Assembly: GCA_018398765.1 (NCBI GenBank)
Contig: JAHBMJ010005723.1
Location: forward strand, 1 to 64,000
Source of the DNA: Chromera velia
Taxonomy: Eukaryota; Sar; Chromeraceae
Direction of reading: 5' to 3'
DNA: 64,000 nt
This document shows, in pieces, positions 63,101-64,000 of this stretch. The position numbers and the translations under genes are program-made. Below the pieces are notes generated by a model. It searched no databases. It was not told where the DNA came from and saw only the letters and a program-made list of their open reading frames with translations. Each line of letters begins with the position of its first letter. Positions within the stretch are counted from its first letter, which is position 1.

Positions 63101-63586
63101 TCCATGAGACAAGCAATCCATCCATTCATCCATGAGTGGATCAAACAGGACTCAGCGCAAAGAAAAGACCTGAATTGCATGGAGAAGGAGTAACATACCA
63201 CCCACGTATGACCGTGCCCTGAAAAGATCCCAATGGATAGAGACCTTTTCCACACTGTGAAATCGATGGTGGAAGTCGAACGAATTCACCACCACCACAT
63301 GTGTTTCCGAACGAAGCGTTGAGGACAGGACTCACCTGTCTGCGCAGTCGCCACAGACGATCTGATGGGCCTCTGGGAGGAGCACCGCGAGCCCGCGCCT
63401 TCGCGGCCGCCCCCCAGTTCCAGGCTGCTGTCCTCGCCCTGCAGCAGTGAAAGCCAGACTCGCCATAGAGCCTGGAGTGTTGTGGGGCGGGGCAGGAGGG
63501 GGTGTATCCTTTCCTCCGGGGAATGTGGGTGGATGGAGGCAGTGGAGACAGAGACGGAGAGGGGGAACCAGATAGGCACACGGGTC
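53925..63586 (-). CDS. TPR-repeat protein with N-terminal Cys pairs, 5' partial
   Basis: Sixteen exons fit in phase: 63586-63336, 62774-62697, 62181-61927, 61656-61292, 61029-60641, 59052-59015, 58776-58710, 57401-57342, 57130-56517, 56132-55960, 55660-55590, 55472-55383, 55177-55108, 54910-54846, 54629-54431, 54202-53925; about 1,020 residues. N-terminally CLHCL and VCGDCADR suggest a small zinc-binding unit. A long Ser/Pro-rich, probably disordered part follows. TPR-like helices come next: GREGYFANSDALYRVALRLR, GNVMGARNAFQRGYALNQ, LFGICEFFRSLGDFARLVE, then later RNYYKMAIGVDVE, LGEFYRLIGDTDGLPNG and CAHNYLRQALNIDPE. TPR proteins are scaffolds; the partner is unknown. The donor at 57341 is GC (CAG|GCAAGG), forced by phase on both sides. 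The end of exon 61029-60641 is the weakest join. No family name assigned. Confidence 0.75.
58196..58250. repeat. (CA)n(GA)n microsatellite
   Basis: CA run followed directly by GA run in a TPR-gene intron. Similar tracts in other introns of this gene lie at 55346-55376 (GA) and 60138-60178 (CA). Confidence 0.95.
59373..59514. repeat. Tandem duplication, period about 103 bp
   Basis: A unit starting CAGAGAACATGTACCAGCTA is repeated at 59476 with a few changes. The interval carries three ATGAA(A/G)ATAA motifs. Confidence 0.85.
62784..63050. repeat. (CTCA)n array with CTTC interruptions
   Basis: About 270 bp of CTCA tetranucleotides broken regularly by AAACA and by two CTTC runs, in the TPR-gene intron just upstream of the exon at 62774. 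Confidence 0.95.
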
Positions 63587-64000
63587 CTGCAGGCAGGCGG
63601 CACAATATTCAAATTCAGCGAAAACAAACAAGAATAGTATTATCGCATATTCACTCAGTCAGAAGGGGGCAGAAATAGATCCTTGAGAAAAAACAAGCAA
63701 GTCCGCAGGGATTCTGTGCAGTGGATGATCGAGATAGATAGACGGAGGTTTGCAGAGCTCCGCACTGGCAGTGAGTGTCATACATTGGCTGAAGATGGAT
63801 GAGAGAGAAATGAAAGGCTTGAAGGTCGGGGTGTTTGGAGTACGTCATGTACGGCTGTACACATATATCTCTGACGTGTTCCTACAAACGAAGGATCATT
63901 CATTCATTCATTCATTCATTCGCAAAGGAAAGCAAGAAAGCCAGCACATAAACAGAGAAACCAGCAGACAAATATGCAGGCAAGCAGATCGGCACAGAAA
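63587..64000. other. Right edge: intron of the TPR gene
   Basis: Upstream of an acceptor (GCCTGCAG on the minus strand), so most likely intron. Holds an (ATTC)n run at 63898-63920. No exon recognised before the window ends. Confidence 0.55.

Overview
The window reads as nuclear DNA of a protist. The genes are intron-rich with GT-AG introns (one likely GC-AG), introns and spacers are full of microsatellites, and genes lie on both strands. The protein families seen are REJ/polycystin-1-like receptor, DUF4215-type cysteine repeats, subtilase with PAN domain, and Helitron. The combination suggests an alveolate or chromerid-like alga; this is inference, no marker gene fixes the species.

Layout. 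1-3173 (+): the 3' half of a secreted subtilisin-like protease with a C-terminal PAN/Apple domain. 3174-6189: spacer that turns AT-rich and holds a near-palindromic fold-back element (5347-5811). 6190-7072 (-): a complete two-exon gene for RNA polymerase III subunit RPC11/POLR3K. About 9238-20002 (+): a large decayed Helitron with an N-terminal zinc cluster, a DUF6570-like region, Rep fragments and a PIF1-type helicase, split by an AT-rich island. 21513-22730 (-): an unrecognised basic/alanine-rich protein. 23699-26037 (+): a protein with three copies of a very regular cysteine motif, probably zinc-binding, that I cannot assign. 26038-28920: mostly AT-rich spacer with one small acidic reading frame.

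The centre is one gene on the minus strand, 52389 down to 28921, that I could splice in phase through 28 exons into a protein of about 4,530 residues. In order it has a signal peptide, an RCC1-like beta-propeller, Ig/FN3-like domains, 20 DUF4215-type cysteine repeats, a REJ region, a GAIN/GPS-like juxtamembrane region, five predicted membrane segments matching polycystin-1 TM1-TM5, and a cysteine/arginine-rich cytosolic tail. The polycystin channel part (TM6-TM11) and a recognisable PLAT domain are absent.

63586 down to 53925 (-): a TPR protein with 16 exons inside the window, its 5' end beyond the right edge.

The genes do not form an operon or pathway. Exon joins rest on reading phase and splice-site sequence, not on transcripts. 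The strongest candidate for something new is the RCC1-DUF4215-REJ-five-TM receptor; the triple cysteine-motif protein is second.
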